Shown piece by piece: positions 47,601-49,565 of a stretch of 64,000 bases of DNA. The stretch covers positions 1,426,001-1,490,000 of the forward strand of contig JALMQS010000852.1 in NCBI GenBank assembly GCA_024734495.1. The letters are read 5' to 3'. The position numbers were made by a program, and so were the translations under genes. Under the pieces are notes generated by a model that searched no databases, was not told the DNA's origin, and saw nothing but the letters and a program-made list of their open reading frames with translations. Position 1 is the first letter of the stretch. The number at the start of each line of letters is the position of its first letter. This DNA comes from Forficula auricularia. Its lineage: Eukaryota > Arthropoda > Insecta > Dermaptera > Forficulidae.

Positions 47601-49565
47601 TTTTACACTGTCAACGGATCTTAATGCAGTATTGATGTGTTTTTCATTTTATTTATTTATTTATTTTGCTTGGGCCTAAGGCATTTAGCCATGCCCAACA
47701 ATAAAACATATCATTCGATTCAAACTCACTGGAATTAAGGGATAAAATTTCAATGCTAGGCGTAACTCTAGGGTCTGACCATTCATGGAATGACGATATC
47801 TCAACCACTGCTAAAGCTGCAGCGCGCAAGCTTGGTCTCCTATTTAGTTCTAGACGCTGTTATACTCCCAGTCAACTTCTTATACTGTATAAGGCTCAAA
47901 TTCGTCCCTGTCTCGAATATGGCTCTCATCTGTGGAGGGGTGCCTCCAAGCATTCTCTTGCTACACTGGATGCGATTCAGAAACGAGCAATTAAACTAAT
48001 AGGAGACCCGGCTCTAACCAGCTCACTCGACTCCCTGGCTCACCGAACAACCGTTTCTGCCCTTTCCCTGTACTACAGATACTATCACGGTGTCTGTTCA
48101 GTCGAGCTGAAATCAATTACCCCCCCCCCCCCCAAAGCCCTATTTACGAGAAACACGCGGTTTTCGAACGCTCAGCACCCCTTCGATGTCAAATTGGATA
48201 ACATGAGCAAGCGCTTTCGCCAACTCTTTTATCCCTATGACCTCCAGAGACGGGAACCACCATCTTCCCCGCGTCTTATAACCTTTAGCTGTTTAAGACC
48301 CGTATTCACAGATACCTTCGACCCCTGCCCAGCCCATAAAATTCCCTTTCTTCTTCTTTTCACGATGGAGGCGCCAACCCAGGCCTTTAGGGGATACACC
48401 TTTTTGGTGTAGCTCCTTCTCTCGTCATTTTCAGTACCTGGAGCAACCGAGCGATGCAGGGTAACCAAATTAAAAAAAATACAAATATATAGTAAACGCA
48501 CCCTGGACCACCCCCCACCCGCCCAAAAAACCACTGCACCCCTACCCCCACTCCGCCCCATCCCAGCCAAACCCCGCATTTCGCCCCACCCCCCGGATCC
48601 CCACAACTGCACCCCTCACCTCCTTTTCCACCCACATCGACCCCCACCCCGCACCCAGTTTTGTATTTCTAGATTTCTAGTGGTCCACAGATTATGTGTA
48701 TATAAGTATATAAATAAATTCCGTTTAATTATTTTTTTTAATTAAATAAATAATAATTTTATTGAAGCAATTTTTTACATGAAGTAGGCTTCGATTTCGG
48801 AGATTACTTCCCCCACCATCGACTGTACTTGATCTTCTAGCTTGCGATAATATTTTTAGTCCGTGTTTTTTAATAAGAGGAATTTTAATCAATTAAATTG
48901 GCTAATTCTAATATATAACAATATTTGCTTTAAAGTATTAGTGGGTTTTAAAATTAAAAAAACAATTAAAAATAAAAGATAATTGAAAAAAATGTAAACA
49001 AACTTTTTTATTGACATTTTAATCTTTAAATAATTACTTTAATTAAGAAAAGATCAATTAAGATGAAATTTGTCGAGGTCCAGACCTAGCCAGATCGTTT
49101 TCTCATCCTCAAAACTTGTTAATAAAATTTGTTTCATCAAAATCGGTAGATCCGTTTTGAAAATAGAACTAAGATACAAATATATATCTATATAAACAAT
49201 TTTTGCTCGTTTAATAAGAGTAGATAGATTTGTTTAGTTTTTAATAGAGAAATGGTTAAAAAACAAAAAAACAAAATGAATTAAATATATTTACTTTAGA
49301 ATTGAATTCGATGCAGTTTCTTTTCGACTTAAATAACGAAAGATATTCCAATAAGATCTATTAGAATTAGCGTCGAAATTTTTTATATATTTCTAAAAAT
49401 TAAAAAAAAAAAATACAAAACAATTATTAGTTGAAGAAATCAAAAATAAAATAAAATAAACATATGTCATTCATTTACAACAAATTCCGGTTCTTGTTCC
49501 CATTCAGAATAAACAAGCAATTCATATAAAATACAATCATCATACAATATCTCTTCACTATTCAT
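250..49565 (-). CDS. NBAS: NBAS homologue, 5' 18 exons (partial gene, continues off left edge)
   Basis: Eighteen minus-strand exons join without a stop into about 1,033 residues that follow the known order of NBAS: a short N-terminal ILYELL-type segment, a WD-type beta-propeller (exons 3-9), then the start of the Sec39-family alpha-solenoid (from about exons 10-11 on). NBAS belongs to the NRZ (NBAS-RINT1-ZW10) tether at the ER, which receives Golgi-derived vesicles with syntaxin 18; it also has a reported role in nonsense-mediated decay. All junctions are GT-AG and all split codons close correctly; the coding sum is 3,098 nt, ending in phase 2 at the last donor. Introns range from 67 bp (intron 6) to about 11.9 kb (intron 14) and consist largely of transposons. 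Known NBAS proteins are about 2,300-2,400 residues, so a little under half is here. The gene looks functional: no frameshift or stop was found in any exon. Confidence 0.93.
558..1042. other. Intron 17, AT-rich; possible Helitron 5' end at about 685
   Basis: No coding potential is visible. At about 685 the sequence TTATTATATTAAACGAG and the following TA run resemble the 5' ends of the Helitron-like copies elsewhere in the window, but the match soon fades. The rest looks like unique AT-rich intron. Confidence 0.35.
1106..1462. mobile_element. Small insertion with hammerhead-like core and inverted flanks (copy 1)
   Basis: Flanked by a direct duplication of GTATAAAATAATT (1093-1105 and 1463-1475). 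It starts with GAGACGGACTGGTA and shares its core with the insertion at 26976-27268. A ~48-bp segment (1153-1200) recurs as an almost perfect inverted copy at 1415-1462, giving a long stem. The core holds a minus-strand hammerhead-like motif at 1259-1297. No protein is likely; the open frame here is created by the inverted copies. Confidence 0.7.
1259..1297 (-). ncRNA. Hammerhead-like motif
   Basis: On the minus strand: ACC, CTGAAGA, a stem II with GAGG/CCTC, then GAAAC, GTC and GGT. ACC and GGT can form stem I. The stem II ends carry an extra A on each side relative to the canonical ribozyme, so activity is uncertain. Confidence 0.4.
1780..2122 (-). repeat. AACCGACTTC interspersed repeat, copy 1
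   Basis: Matches 35262-35600 in opposite orientation, including the terminal GAGGAGGTTCTCTATTCGAC block and the later tract ending near the foldback. It is an interspersed repeat of unknown class; no ORF is conserved. Confidence 0.65.
2123..3220. other. Intron sequence with GC-richer block 2230-2790, possible solo LTR
   Basis: The block at 2230-2790 has base composition unlike its AT-rich surroundings, two TATA-like sites (about 2390 and 2570) and no other copy in the window. This would suit a solo LTR, but no terminal TG/CA pair or target duplication could be fixed. A 145-codon minus-strand frame (2260-2697) shows no family resemblance. The rest is AT-rich with a C run at 3181. Confidence 0.3.
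3319..3684 (+). repeat. Left LTR of BEL/Pao element
   Basis: 366 bp starting TG and ending CA, matching 4739-5104 base for base as far as I could compare. Confidence 0.9.
3750..4712 (+). CDS. Chimeric BEL/Pao ORF (gag N-terminus, 30-residue repeats, pol fragment)
   Basis: 320 codons filling the interior of the compact LTR element. Residues 1-110 are helical and charged, like the N-terminal Gag of BEL/Pao elements. Residues about 111-230 are four tandem copies of a 30-residue unit (period exactly 90 bp from 4081) with the core VKCSAGLAGVQSSGTPRDLP. Residues about 235-255 carry NPADLGSRGC and ESRWWEG, the motif that precedes the integrase in BEL/Pao Pol, so Gag and Pol are joined by a deletion. 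The C-terminus is strongly basic, with three copies of a WKRRRQKR-like unit. The frame is intact over all parts, unlike most deleted elements. The function is unknown; it could bind RNA or package the element RNA, which is my inference only. Confidence 0.75.
   Translation: MKMDPVERQRMETELRSLKKQRVNSRRAFTNIYIKMKTSLGNENTPRDQLILEFRLAEEKSQRLIALENQVSELIYKLIKDEAELATEFDLCEEYREKWTELVYFYERRTNVKCTAGLASVQSGGTSRELPRMERLKSDDDVKCSAGLAGVQSSGTPRDLPIMENLKPDDDVKCAAGLASVQSSGTPRDLSIMENLEPDDDVKCEAELTSVQSRGTREITRMKLLAATKGALNPADLGSRGCSPRHLIESRWWEGMSCVMIPRKDWPTNNVLLREERKRKRSWKRRRQKRIWKRRRQKRRWKRRKIRDPARYREVSESEC
4739..5104 (+). repeat. Right LTR of BEL/Pao element
   Basis: Same length and sequence as the left LTR, followed directly by the ATTAT target duplication. 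Confidence 0.9.
5968..6099 (-). CDS. NBAS: NBAS exon 17 (residues 887-930)
   Basis: Acceptor TTATTTGCAG, donor GTAAGG. It encodes LLTLDTLVYQ and EKMSELEIAKLLMS, matching NBAS. A Helitron-like element end (5773) lies 195 bp inside the downstream intron. Confidence 0.92.
6169..6693. mobile_element. TIR element (AGAGCCGTAGCGTG), hAT-like
   Basis: Inverted ends AGAGCCGTAGCGTG and CACGCTACGGCTCT. Flanks ATTATAGTG and ATTACACTG could be a diverged 8-9-bp duplication. No ORF. A hammerhead-like motif lies inside at 6286-6310. Confidence 0.55.
6286..6310 (+). ncRNA. Hammerhead-like motif (degenerate)
   Basis: CTGATGA, an extra A, GGGTTTATAGCCC able to form a GGG/CCC stem, then GAAATAT. A related sequence with a changed loop lies on the minus strand near 21680-21710. 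The cleavage triplet is not canonical. Confidence 0.3.
6750..8680. repeat. Long foldback element interrupted by a LINE
   Basis: Sequence 6755-7000 returns inverted at 8425-8665, including CAATTTCCCGATTTTTTAC and its complement. Inside is the repeat family with the hairpin TACTTTATCCAATGC/GCATGGGTAAAGTA (7025-7057) and the segment 7874-8350, also found at 59.9-61.35 kb. A LINE is inserted at about 7058-7873. Confidence 0.65.
7058..7873 (-). pseudogene. 5'-truncated LINE, reverse-transcriptase C-terminus
   Basis: The minus-strand frame from about 7872 to 7204 is open and encodes the C-terminal part of a non-LTR reverse transcriptase: DLGVIFDSKLTFKEHI, then YLYSTLTKSILMYASAIWRP and IERVQHKVLRKLA. 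This order is typical of CR1/Jockey-group LINEs. The catalytic palm with the FADD box is missing, so the copy is dead on arrival. The 3' end is a run of AAATA-like units (7058-7085 on the plus strand as TTTAT). It interrupts a repeat whose unbroken form is seen at 60.8 kb. Confidence 0.75.
8754..9045 (-). CDS. NBAS: NBAS exon 16 (residues 789-886)
   Basis: Acceptor AATTTCTAG, donor GTAAGC. It encodes a long helical segment with NEIVTKWYSMR and ADFALSLVQLAKDRG, corresponding to the Sec39 domain. Phase 2 in, phase 0 out. Confidence 0.93.
9046..10667. other. Intron 15, left part: AT-rich, C-rich patch at 9870-10080
   Basis: No gene is visible. The patch 9870-10080 is C-rich with GGTAGGTAGGTAG-type short repeats. 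ATTCCGCCCCTG near 10230 looks like a hAT terminal fragment. The 45-bp segment at 10560-10605 recurs at 11928-11973. Confidence 0.4.
10668..10866. mobile_element. Harbinger-like MITE (near-palindromic)
   Basis: 199 bp with inverted ends GAGCCGGTTGTAT and ATACAACCGGCCC and TTA flanks (10665-10667, 10867-10869). The arms run almost to the centre, giving a stem of about 70 bp. TTA duplication and G-rich ends fit PIF/Harbinger. Confidence 0.75.
10867..11165 (-). pseudogene. LINE C-terminal fragment
   Basis: The minus-strand reading contains EKCRTTSFTNDFYVVE, matching the related LINE fragment at 51237-51563 (EKCRTTSFANSYIP). Frames are broken. A remnant only. Confidence 0.5.
11462..11927 (-). rRNA. 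28S rRNA fragment inserted in intron 15
   Basis: About 465 bp on the minus strand match the 5' third of eukaryotic large-subunit rRNA as I know it, including the complements of GAATGCCAGCTATCCTGAGG, CACCATCTTTCGGGTCCCAA and TTAGACTCCTTGGTCCGTGT. A short stretch between AACCCAATG and TTAGACTCC is missing. It is isolated from any rDNA unit, so it is an inserted copy and presumably not functional. Confidence 0.88.
11928..11990. repeat. Second copy of a 45-bp flanking direct repeat
   Basis: TTATAATTTAATAAATATAA and following bases match 10560-10605. The two copies bracket the Harbinger MITE, LINE fragment and 28S fragment. Confidence 0.5.
11991..12310 (-). CDS. NBAS: NBAS exon 15, Sec39 region (residues 683-789)
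   Basis: Acceptor TTTTTTTCAG, donor GTGAGT. It encodes NYDCAFYDTFRTTP and ALEHMFTYHGQN followed by PILANIPE, which match the Sec39-like solenoid of NBAS. The 3' codon is split 2+1 with exon 16. Confidence 0.93.
12311..12540. other. Intron 14 start; fragment of a small repeat near 12475
   Basis: AGAGTTGTTGATTCA near 12490 also occurs in the insertion at 21868-21978. Otherwise AT-rich with no signal. Confidence 0.35.
12541..12705 (+). repeat. Repeat family G, copy 1, left part
   Basis: Begins near GACGTGTTCTGATGTG and includes the family unit ending CACTGATTATGTA, where the errantivirus is inserted. It continues at 20614. Same order as the uninterrupted copy at 45618-46316. Confidence 0.7.
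12706..13803 (-). repeat. Errantivirus 3' LTR
   Basis: 1,098 bp, AGTTATAGCC to GAAAGTTAACT on the plus strand. The purine tract on its inner side (minus-strand AAGGGGGAGG, 13804-13815) is the polypurine tract. Confidence 0.9.
13812..15290 (-). pseudogene. env: Errantivirus env-like gene, frameshifted
   Basis: The minus-strand frame open from about 15289 to 13812 encodes a class-I-type envelope subunit related to the insect errantivirus/baculovirus F group. A basic furin-type site (KRNKR) precedes a glycine-rich hydrophobic fusion segment; a long helical region follows; a transmembrane helix (LIIIMLVTITCFGSFFLF) lies about 60 residues before the C-terminus. A stop precedes the open frame and the sequence upstream reads on in another frame, so the surface subunit is separated by a frameshift near 15280. 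The copy is therefore unlikely to give a full envelope protein. Confidence 0.75.
15291..17026 (-). pseudogene. pol: Errantivirus pol remnant
   Basis: Fragments in several frames on the minus strand: a retroviral protease with IDTGS at about 16890; a reverse-transcriptase palm at about 16200-15970, where the expected YLDD box reads YLDK; and an RNase H C-terminal tail with ADSLSRNP near 15840. No integrase zinc finger or catalytic core was seen between this and env. The 1.7-kb span is about half of a normal errantiviral pol. Multiple stops and frame changes make it inactive. Confidence 0.75.
17027..18118 (-). CDS. gag: Errantivirus Gag
   Basis: 363 codons, open from ATG to stop. The N-terminus is Pro/Thr/Ser-rich; the middle (residues about 55-240) is the helical capsid-like domain seen in errantivirus Gag; the C-terminus is rich in N, P, Q, R and F with four or more QNFTPRQ-like units and RGG-type residues instead of a CCHC zinc knuckle, as is usual in this group. 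It would coat the element RNA. It is the only intact gene of the provirus. Confidence 0.8.
   Translation of the reverse strand: MSTATNTTPSVSAPISSIAPTPQVHDTNTQNIFSIPNQNLPSVPAPTYPNSRIQEIKEYLEIIPIFNGEIDNLTQFIVQTEKVLNIFFEDNRDGLQDYIIGRVRNKIQGEAALFINAQNFDTWRELKDCLINSYADKREDTTLIIDLTHCKQVGTSPLEFYKIIQTKLNLLYNYYTLNYNSEPELMGLAHRLALKSFLVGLNDPLGSLIRTKDPKTLEEALSVMKNSYSKELKIGPINIHKSPGPSRNNFAPNSIPRQNFTPHQNFYPQQNFTPRQHFTPRNNPPTITTPRRPNNFNRGGRNYRNPPSGRGFAQNFINQSNRPQNLNYNEGNFLDENDANFLEQPAPEQQNLSTKNYYPQDQA
18119..19515 (-). other. Errantivirus leader with primer-site-like copies and short tandem repeats
   Basis: A 1.4-kb untranslated leader between LTR and gag. It is pyrimidine-rich on the plus strand (18300-18960). 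Between 19360 and 19500 short units of the type AGTTATAAGTGACAATTATA are repeated about eight times. Three sequences resembling a tRNA-Lys primer site (TGGCGCCCAA and variants, minus strand) occur: about 19190-19199, 19340-19360 and next to the LTR at 19500-19515. Confidence 0.6.
19516..20613 (-). repeat. Errantivirus 5' LTR
   Basis: Same length and apparently the same sequence as 12706-13803. It should hold the promoter; the position of the transcription start cannot be fixed by eye. Confidence 0.9.
20614..21190 (+). repeat. Repeat family G, copy 1, right part
   Basis: Continues the family interrupted at 12705 and ends with ACCATACCCTGTATGGTAAAGTA, a short terminal palindrome (about 21146-21170). 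Non-coding. Confidence 0.7.
21868..21978. mobile_element. 111-bp insertion with perfect hairpin
   Basis: Flanked by ACCAATTTAGC at 21857-21867 and 21979-21989. It ends in a 28-bp perfect stem (21910-21937 with 21950-21977) and a 12-nt loop. The beginning resembles sequence near 12470. Confidence 0.65.
22682..23160 (-). pseudogene. 5'-truncated LINE fragment
   Basis: The minus strand encodes RAIKLIEDSALTNSLDSLAH and YYRYYHGVCS, nearly the same as the LINE at 47700-48432. It covers only the extreme C-terminus and 3' UTR, with a frame change in the C-terminal part. Confidence 0.7.
23383..23745. other. Intron 14, no feature seen
   Basis: AT-rich with no repeat of the families recognised here and no coding signal. 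Confidence 0.4.
23746..23914. mobile_element. hAT MITE
   Basis: 169 bp, ends CAAGGGCGGTCCCAGG and GACTGCCCCTG, flanked by GTCACATA and GTCATATA (8 bp, one difference). The 8-bp duplication and CA..TG ends fit hAT. Confidence 0.7.
24177..24269 (-). CDS. NBAS: NBAS exon 14 (residues 652-682)
   Basis: A 93-bp phase-0 exon with acceptor CTCTTTAG and donor GTAAAA. It encodes ITSEQKDLIKYRQ and TLLRYLDRLCTYE, a clear NBAS helical motif. The following intron is the largest (11.9 kb) and contains the errantivirus. Confidence 0.92.
24620..25143 (-). mobile_element. Helitron fragment with CTAG end
   Basis: On the minus strand it ends GGCGGGCCTTGCAGCTAG followed by T, as expected for a Helitron 3' end. 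The part 24765-25143 also occurs at 36515-36890, and the terminal bases recur at 44309. The 5' end is lost at the junction with the pogo-like element. Confidence 0.55.
25146..25662. mobile_element. pogo/Tigger-like MITE
   Basis: Ends CAGTGGTA and TACCACTG with TA flanks, and the internal CTTGAGATACGAATTTA block near both ends is typical of Tigger-type elements. 517 bp, no ORF. Confidence 0.7.
25663..25928. other. Intron 13 with a hammerhead-like motif near 25770-25805
   Basis: TTGAAGA, extra A, GTCA...TGAC stem, GAAAC, GTT. The first core base is T instead of C. Otherwise AT-rich. Confidence 0.3.
25929..26047 (-). CDS. NBAS: NBAS exon 13 (residues 612-651)
   Basis: Acceptor TTTTCAG, donor GTAAAA. 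It continues exon 12 with a less conserved stretch (GHLILGSPVKAHYGN, then DEDQIRQDIKIKILLSK). Recognition rests mainly on the matching phase, the open frame and the good acceptor; the position is where vertebrate NBAS is also variable. Confidence 0.82.
26222..26847 (-). mobile_element. Helitron-like element copy B
   Basis: Minus orientation: the 3' hairpin and GTACT end are at 26222-26260, then a C-rich tract, then the common body up to CAAATATCTATCTACTC at about 26847, where it meets copy C head to head. Confidence 0.65.
26976..27268. mobile_element. Small insertion with hammerhead-like core and inverted flanks (copy 2)
   Basis: 293 bp between two TCTATTAACAAG copies (26964-26975, 27269-27280). 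It starts with GGAGACGGACTGGTATAAAT and has the same core as 1106-1462. CAATTGGATGTTGATGA near its start returns inverted at its end, but this flank is unrelated to that of copy 1. Confidence 0.75.
27099..27137 (-). ncRNA. Hammerhead-like motif
   Basis: Minus strand: ACC, CTGAAGA, stem II with AGAG/CTCT, GAAAC, GTC, GGT. Compared with 1259-1297 the stem II pairs differ on both sides together. Confidence 0.4.
27861..28540. other. Intron 12, no feature seen
   Basis: AT-rich, apparently single-copy in the window, no ORF of note. Confidence 0.4.
28541..29112 (-). repeat. Repeat family G, copy 2
   Basis: Inverted relative to copy 1: starts with the terminal palindrome around TTACTTTACCATACAG and ends at CACGTCAGC. 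One unit of the ~115-bp internal repeat. Confidence 0.7.
29200..29450. repeat. Foldback repeat with CCCGAAACGTTTGG motif
   Basis: The arms 29215-29285 and 29375-29445 are inverted copies of AATACAAATCTTTAACAAAA and following bases. Each arm carries CCCGAAACGTTTGG, with CCA/TGG complementarity of the hammerhead-like type. Confidence 0.6.
29517..29652 (-). CDS. NBAS: NBAS exon 12 (residues 567-612)
   Basis: Acceptor TTATTTTAG, donor GTGAAA. It encodes KRSWVLKECIERVPE and a helix ending TLLAIAQ. The last codon is split 1+2 with exon 13. Foldback elements lie on both sides, the nearer ending about 70 bp away. Confidence 0.92.
29735..30135. repeat. Near-perfect 400-bp palindrome with two hammerhead-like motifs
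   Basis: The arms are inverted copies centred near 29935. Each arm contains CCA, CTGATGA, extra A, GTC...GAC, GAAAC, GTC, TGG: minus strand 29791-29828 and plus strand 30034-30071. Confidence 0.7.
30034..30071 (+). ncRNA. Hammerhead-like motif
   Basis: Stem I CCA/TGG, core CTGATGA, stem II GTC/GAC with a 10-nt loop, GAAAC and GTC. One extra A separates the core from stem II. Confidence 0.4.
30413..30450 (+). ncRNA. Hammerhead-like motif with 5-bp stem II
   Basis: CCA, CTGAGGA, A, GTTGC-AAAACA-GCAAC, GAAAC, GTA, TGG. Stem II is perfect and differs in sequence from the other copies. Confidence 0.42.
30560..30745. repeat. Foldback hairpin
   Basis: About 50 bp (AAGCCCAATGAACTGG and neighbours, 30575-30615) return inverted at 30680-30725. 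Non-coding. Confidence 0.6.
30840..31565 (+). pseudogene. DD34D mariner remnant with inverted 3' end
   Basis: 31010-31545 reads as a mariner transposase C-terminal half: FHQDNARPH, then HPPYRPDLAQSDYHFF; 34 residues separate the two aspartates, so DD34D. The N-terminus is missing and the region before 31190 has stops. 30840-30995 is an inverted copy of the 3' end (31410-31565), so the remnant has 3' ends on both sides. Confidence 0.8.
31574..31925 (+). repeat. Direct repeat, period 213 bp
   Basis: ATTGATACGTCAACGAGAAT to AGTATTAAGTCTGGACC occurs at 31574-31700 and again at 31787-31910. Origin unknown. Confidence 0.6.
32104..32229 (-). CDS. NBAS: NBAS exon 11, solenoid start (residues 525-566)
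   Basis: Acceptor TGTCTTAG, donor GTAAGT. It encodes EYAEALALARAYNLDCDLVY then QRQWR, the first helical repeat typical of NBAS. Phase 0 on both sides. Confidence 0.93.
32428..32467 (+). ncRNA. Hammerhead-like motif, best stem I
   Basis: TGAGA, CTGATGA, T, GGCA-CATCGT-TGTC, GAAAC, GTC, TCTCA. Stem I has five pairs and stem II four (one G-U). It keeps the pattern of one extra base after the core. Confidence 0.45.
33043..33420. mobile_element. hAT-like MITE copy with homopolymer C runs
   Basis: Contains GCTTGGACAATTCGATCGCGA and related tracts also present in the complete MITE at 63677-63930, between runs of C. One end (GATCCAGGGGG) is preserved. Confidence 0.5.
33723..34370. other. Intron 10, no feature seen
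   Basis: AT-rich; no repeat shared with other parts of the window was found. Confidence 0.4.
34372..35837. mobile_element. Foldback element, CCGGGTGAG family, copy 2
   Basis: The arms 34372-34620 and 35590-35837 are inverted copies; the right end is CTCACCCGG followed by TA, while the left arm lacks the last 9 bases. The centre holds the AACCGACTTC repeat (35045-35600). No transposase ORF. Confidence 0.7.
35262..35600 (+). repeat. AACCGACTTC interspersed repeat, copy 2
   Basis: Matches 1780-2122 inverted, starting AACCGACTTC and GAGGAGGTTCTCTATTCGAC. Confidence 0.65.
35901..36119 (-). CDS. NBAS: NBAS exon 10, linker (residues 452-524)
   Basis: Acceptor TTATTTTAG, donor GTGAAT, phase 0 on both sides. 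It encodes an acidic start (EEPGDIEVEDE), then NERFQPPKKRPK and TTPEELYSRK, a conserved NBAS linker entering the helical region. Confidence 0.92.
36120..36983. other. Intron 9: family G fragment and Helitron fragment
   Basis: 36390-36515 is part of family G. 36515-36890 matches the body of the Helitron fragment at 24765-25143, including TTTGCCGTAGRGTTAATA. Confidence 0.55.
36984..37205 (-). CDS. NBAS: NBAS exon 9, last propeller part (residues 378-451)
   Basis: Acceptor CATAAG, donor GTAAGG. It encodes ARNSGAVSVCAVNNNL and GFLSLECEIL, ending in an acidic SDS-rich stretch that links the propeller to the solenoid in NBAS. Confidence 0.92.
37286..37421 (-). CDS. NBAS: NBAS exon 8 (residues 332-377)
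   Basis: Acceptor TTTTTCAG, donor GTATTT. It encodes HWNLEEQPDYNAR and DYYPVDVNWWSNS; the VNWW motif is characteristic of NBAS. A hAT MITE (37605-38124) sits 180 bp upstream of the exon. Confidence 0.92.
37605..38124. mobile_element. hAT MITE
   Basis: 520 bp; ends CAGCGGTGCCCAACCT and AGGTTAGGCACCACTG (minor mismatches), 8-bp duplication CCCTAAAC at 37597-37604 and 38125-38132. GGCCCGCG motifs near both ends. No ORF. Confidence 0.88.
38125..39115. other. Intron 7: family G tandem units and a family P fragment
   Basis: 38225-38650 holds about three units of the family G internal repeat, ending ATATGTATACRAAATTTGG. 38990-39110 is the end of the repeat family also at 6750-8680, with ACTTTACTCATGCTTCGCAT. 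Confidence 0.55.
39163..39260 (-). CDS. NBAS: NBAS exon 7, WD repeat (residues 300-332)
   Basis: Acceptor TTTACAG, donor GTAAAT. It encodes a canonical blade, KMQISPNGQFLVCLH followed by SISVWHLPSL. The final codon is split 2+1 with exon 8. Confidence 0.93.
39328..39483 (-). CDS. NBAS: NBAS exon 6 (residues 248-299)
   Basis: A 156-bp phase-0 exon with acceptor TTATTTTAG and donor GTCATT. It encodes GLFAWRLLNDDPYYKLAVD and WNWVPPIRS, matching the segment of NBAS between two propeller blades. Only 67 bp separate it from exon 7, the shortest intron seen here. Confidence 0.92.
39594..40462 (+). mobile_element. Helitron-like element copy D (most complete)
   Basis: 5' TCTATCTACTCTTATTAAAC, common AT-rich body, G-rich tract (40190-40375), 3' hairpin CGAGCATCGCTCG and TGGCCAGGTACT end. 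No target duplication is apparent, as in Helitrons. No Rep/helicase ORF, so non-autonomous. Comparison of four 3' ends shows GTACT constant and the next base variable; the usual CTRR end is not strict. Confidence 0.7.
39740..39831 (-). mobile_element. Short LINE/SINE-like 3' fragment
   Basis: 92 bp inserted in copy D between two AATTGATCTTTTCTT copies (39725-39739, 39832-39846). Target-primed reverse transcription would give this 15-bp duplication. Confidence 0.65.
40467..40674 (-). CDS. NBAS: NBAS exon 5, propeller blade (residues 178-247)
   Basis: Acceptor TTTTTTATAG, donor GTATAG. It encodes YELVLVDYHGELRSYLVS and a downstream blade. The donor is remarkable: only the first four intron bases are host sequence before a Helitron-like element end (element D, ends at 40462), so the transposon supplies intron positions +5 onward. 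Confidence 0.93.
40803..41071. mobile_element. pogo/Tigger-like MITE
   Basis: Ends CAGTAAAACCTTCGGCTC and AAGGTTCTACTG with TA flanks; the CTCCGGATC and CGGATAAAC sequences are typical of pogo-group MITEs. Confidence 0.75.
41079..42441. mobile_element. Foldback element, CCGGGTGAG family, copy 3 (complete)
   Basis: Ends CCGGGTGAGTTTTTTTATCT and its complement; arms of several hundred bases. TA precedes the left end. A 165-bp MITE is nested at 42007-42171. No transposase. Confidence 0.75.
42007..42171. mobile_element. 165-bp MITE with CGTATTTTTCGCCGTATAAG ends
   Basis: Inverted ends of about 27 bp, TTA on both sides. It interrupts the foldback arm at a place where the other copy is continuous. 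Confidence 0.7.
42442..43021. other. Intron 4: AT-rich with terminal fragment near 42830
   Basis: CAGGCCCTGAGGGATC near 42830-42890 looks like a hAT-type end. No gene. Confidence 0.35.
43022..43235 (-). CDS. NBAS: NBAS exon 4, WD repeat (residues 107-178)
   Basis: Acceptor TTTCTTCAG, donor GTATTA. It encodes PQWRRMVWSPDCSMLA followed by a blade ending in SCYDLLGSCLFTI, matching the first recognisable WD repeat of NBAS. Phase 1 in, phase 2 out. Confidence 0.93.
43338..44266 (-). pseudogene. 5'-truncated RTE-type LINE
   Basis: Encodes the end of a reverse transcriptase: RFADDAVVFADSLEDL palm box, YLGSTVKENWDHS, LLYGAETWTVTEAA, and GKRGPGRRR near the C-terminus. The order fits RTE. It has a GAAGAAGAAGAA tail on the minus strand and an 11-bp duplication AATCTCTAGTT (43327-43337, 44267-44277). 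The frame is open to the truncation. The first two-thirds (endonuclease, fingers) are missing. Confidence 0.85.
44309..45000 (-). pseudogene. Mariner transposase, broken, joined to a Helitron end
   Basis: 44893-44582 encodes the N-terminal helix-turn-helix part (WWFQRFRSGNMDVEDETRS, KKLDVWMPHELTQKKLLDR) and 44575-44309 part of the catalytic domain (WDWKGIIHYEVLP, PELANRKGVVFHQ). The two frames are out of register. The second catalytic aspartate motif reads HQVDARPH, with V for D. The C-terminus is replaced at 44309-44330 by TTGCAGCTAG, a Helitron 3' end. Confidence 0.8.
45001..45617. other. Mariner 5' untranslated part and AT-rich intron
   Basis: 45001-45355 is probably the mariner 5' UTR and terminal repeat (minus strand), ending near CAGGGTGATTGATC. 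45361-45617 shows nothing recognisable. Confidence 0.45.
45618..46316 (+). repeat. Repeat family G, copy 3
   Basis: Uninterrupted: AAGCTGACGTGTTCTGATG start, two or three ~115-bp units with C runs, CAGACTAACAGACA-type short repeats, and terminal palindrome ACCATACCCTGTATGGT. Confidence 0.7.
46338..46441. repeat. Perfect-looking 35-bp hairpin
   Basis: AAGATATATTCAGTTCGG and following bases pair with 46407-46441 with one mismatch; loop about 34 nt. Lies in intron 3. Confidence 0.6.
46618..46751 (-). CDS. NBAS: NBAS exon 3, first propeller strands (residues 62-107)
   Basis: Acceptor AATTTCTAG, donor GTATGT. The exon encodes LPWQFAAGESGKVVAILQ and IRTTRDEYSSIIGKA, a strong NBAS signature opening the WD-type propeller. 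The exon ends in phase 1 and closes with exon 4. The intron to exon 2 (46752-49294) holds Helitron-like copies and a LINE. Confidence 0.92.
46989..47520 (+). mobile_element. Helitron-like element copy E (rearranged)
   Basis: 5' TCTATCTACTATTATTAAAG and the common body to about 47142, then unrelated sequence, then a G-rich tract (47335-47500). The 3' hairpin is missing. Confidence 0.5.
47700..48432 (+). pseudogene. 5'-truncated LINE, reverse-transcriptase C-terminus
   Basis: Open from 47753: LGVTLGSDHSWNDDI, LYKAQIRPCLEYGSHLWRG, IQKRAIKLIGDPALTSSLDS, YYRYYHGVCS. It is the same family as 22682-23160. A C homopolymer (48120-48133) adds prolines and may have shifted the frame later. The palm with FADD is absent. 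Confidence 0.8.
48433..49229 (-). mobile_element. Helitron-like element copy F
   Basis: Minus orientation, both ends present: GTACT end at 48433-48437 with GAGCAACCGAGCGATGC hairpin region, C-rich tract (48490-48655), body, 5' end at 49229. It lies 65 bp from NBAS exon 2. Confidence 0.7.
49295..49392 (-). CDS. NBAS: NBAS exon 2 (residues 30-62)
   Basis: A 98-bp exon with a pyrimidine-rich acceptor ending TTTTTAG and the donor GTAAAT. It is open in the phase required by both neighbours and ends in a codon split 2+1 with exon 3. It contains YWNIFRYLSRKE, a basic/aromatic segment that precedes the beta-propeller in NBAS. Confidence 0.82.
49479..49565 (-). CDS. NBAS: NBAS exon 1 (start codon, residues 1-29)
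   Basis: The ATG is at 49565-49563 on the minus strand. The exon encodes a short acidic N-terminus with the motif ILYELLVYSEW, which resembles the N-terminal signature of animal NBAS. The donor GTAAAT follows in phase 0; reading through it meets a stop within five codons, supporting a splice here. Upstream in-frame sequence is AT-rich with stops nearby, so this is the best start. Confidence 0.85.
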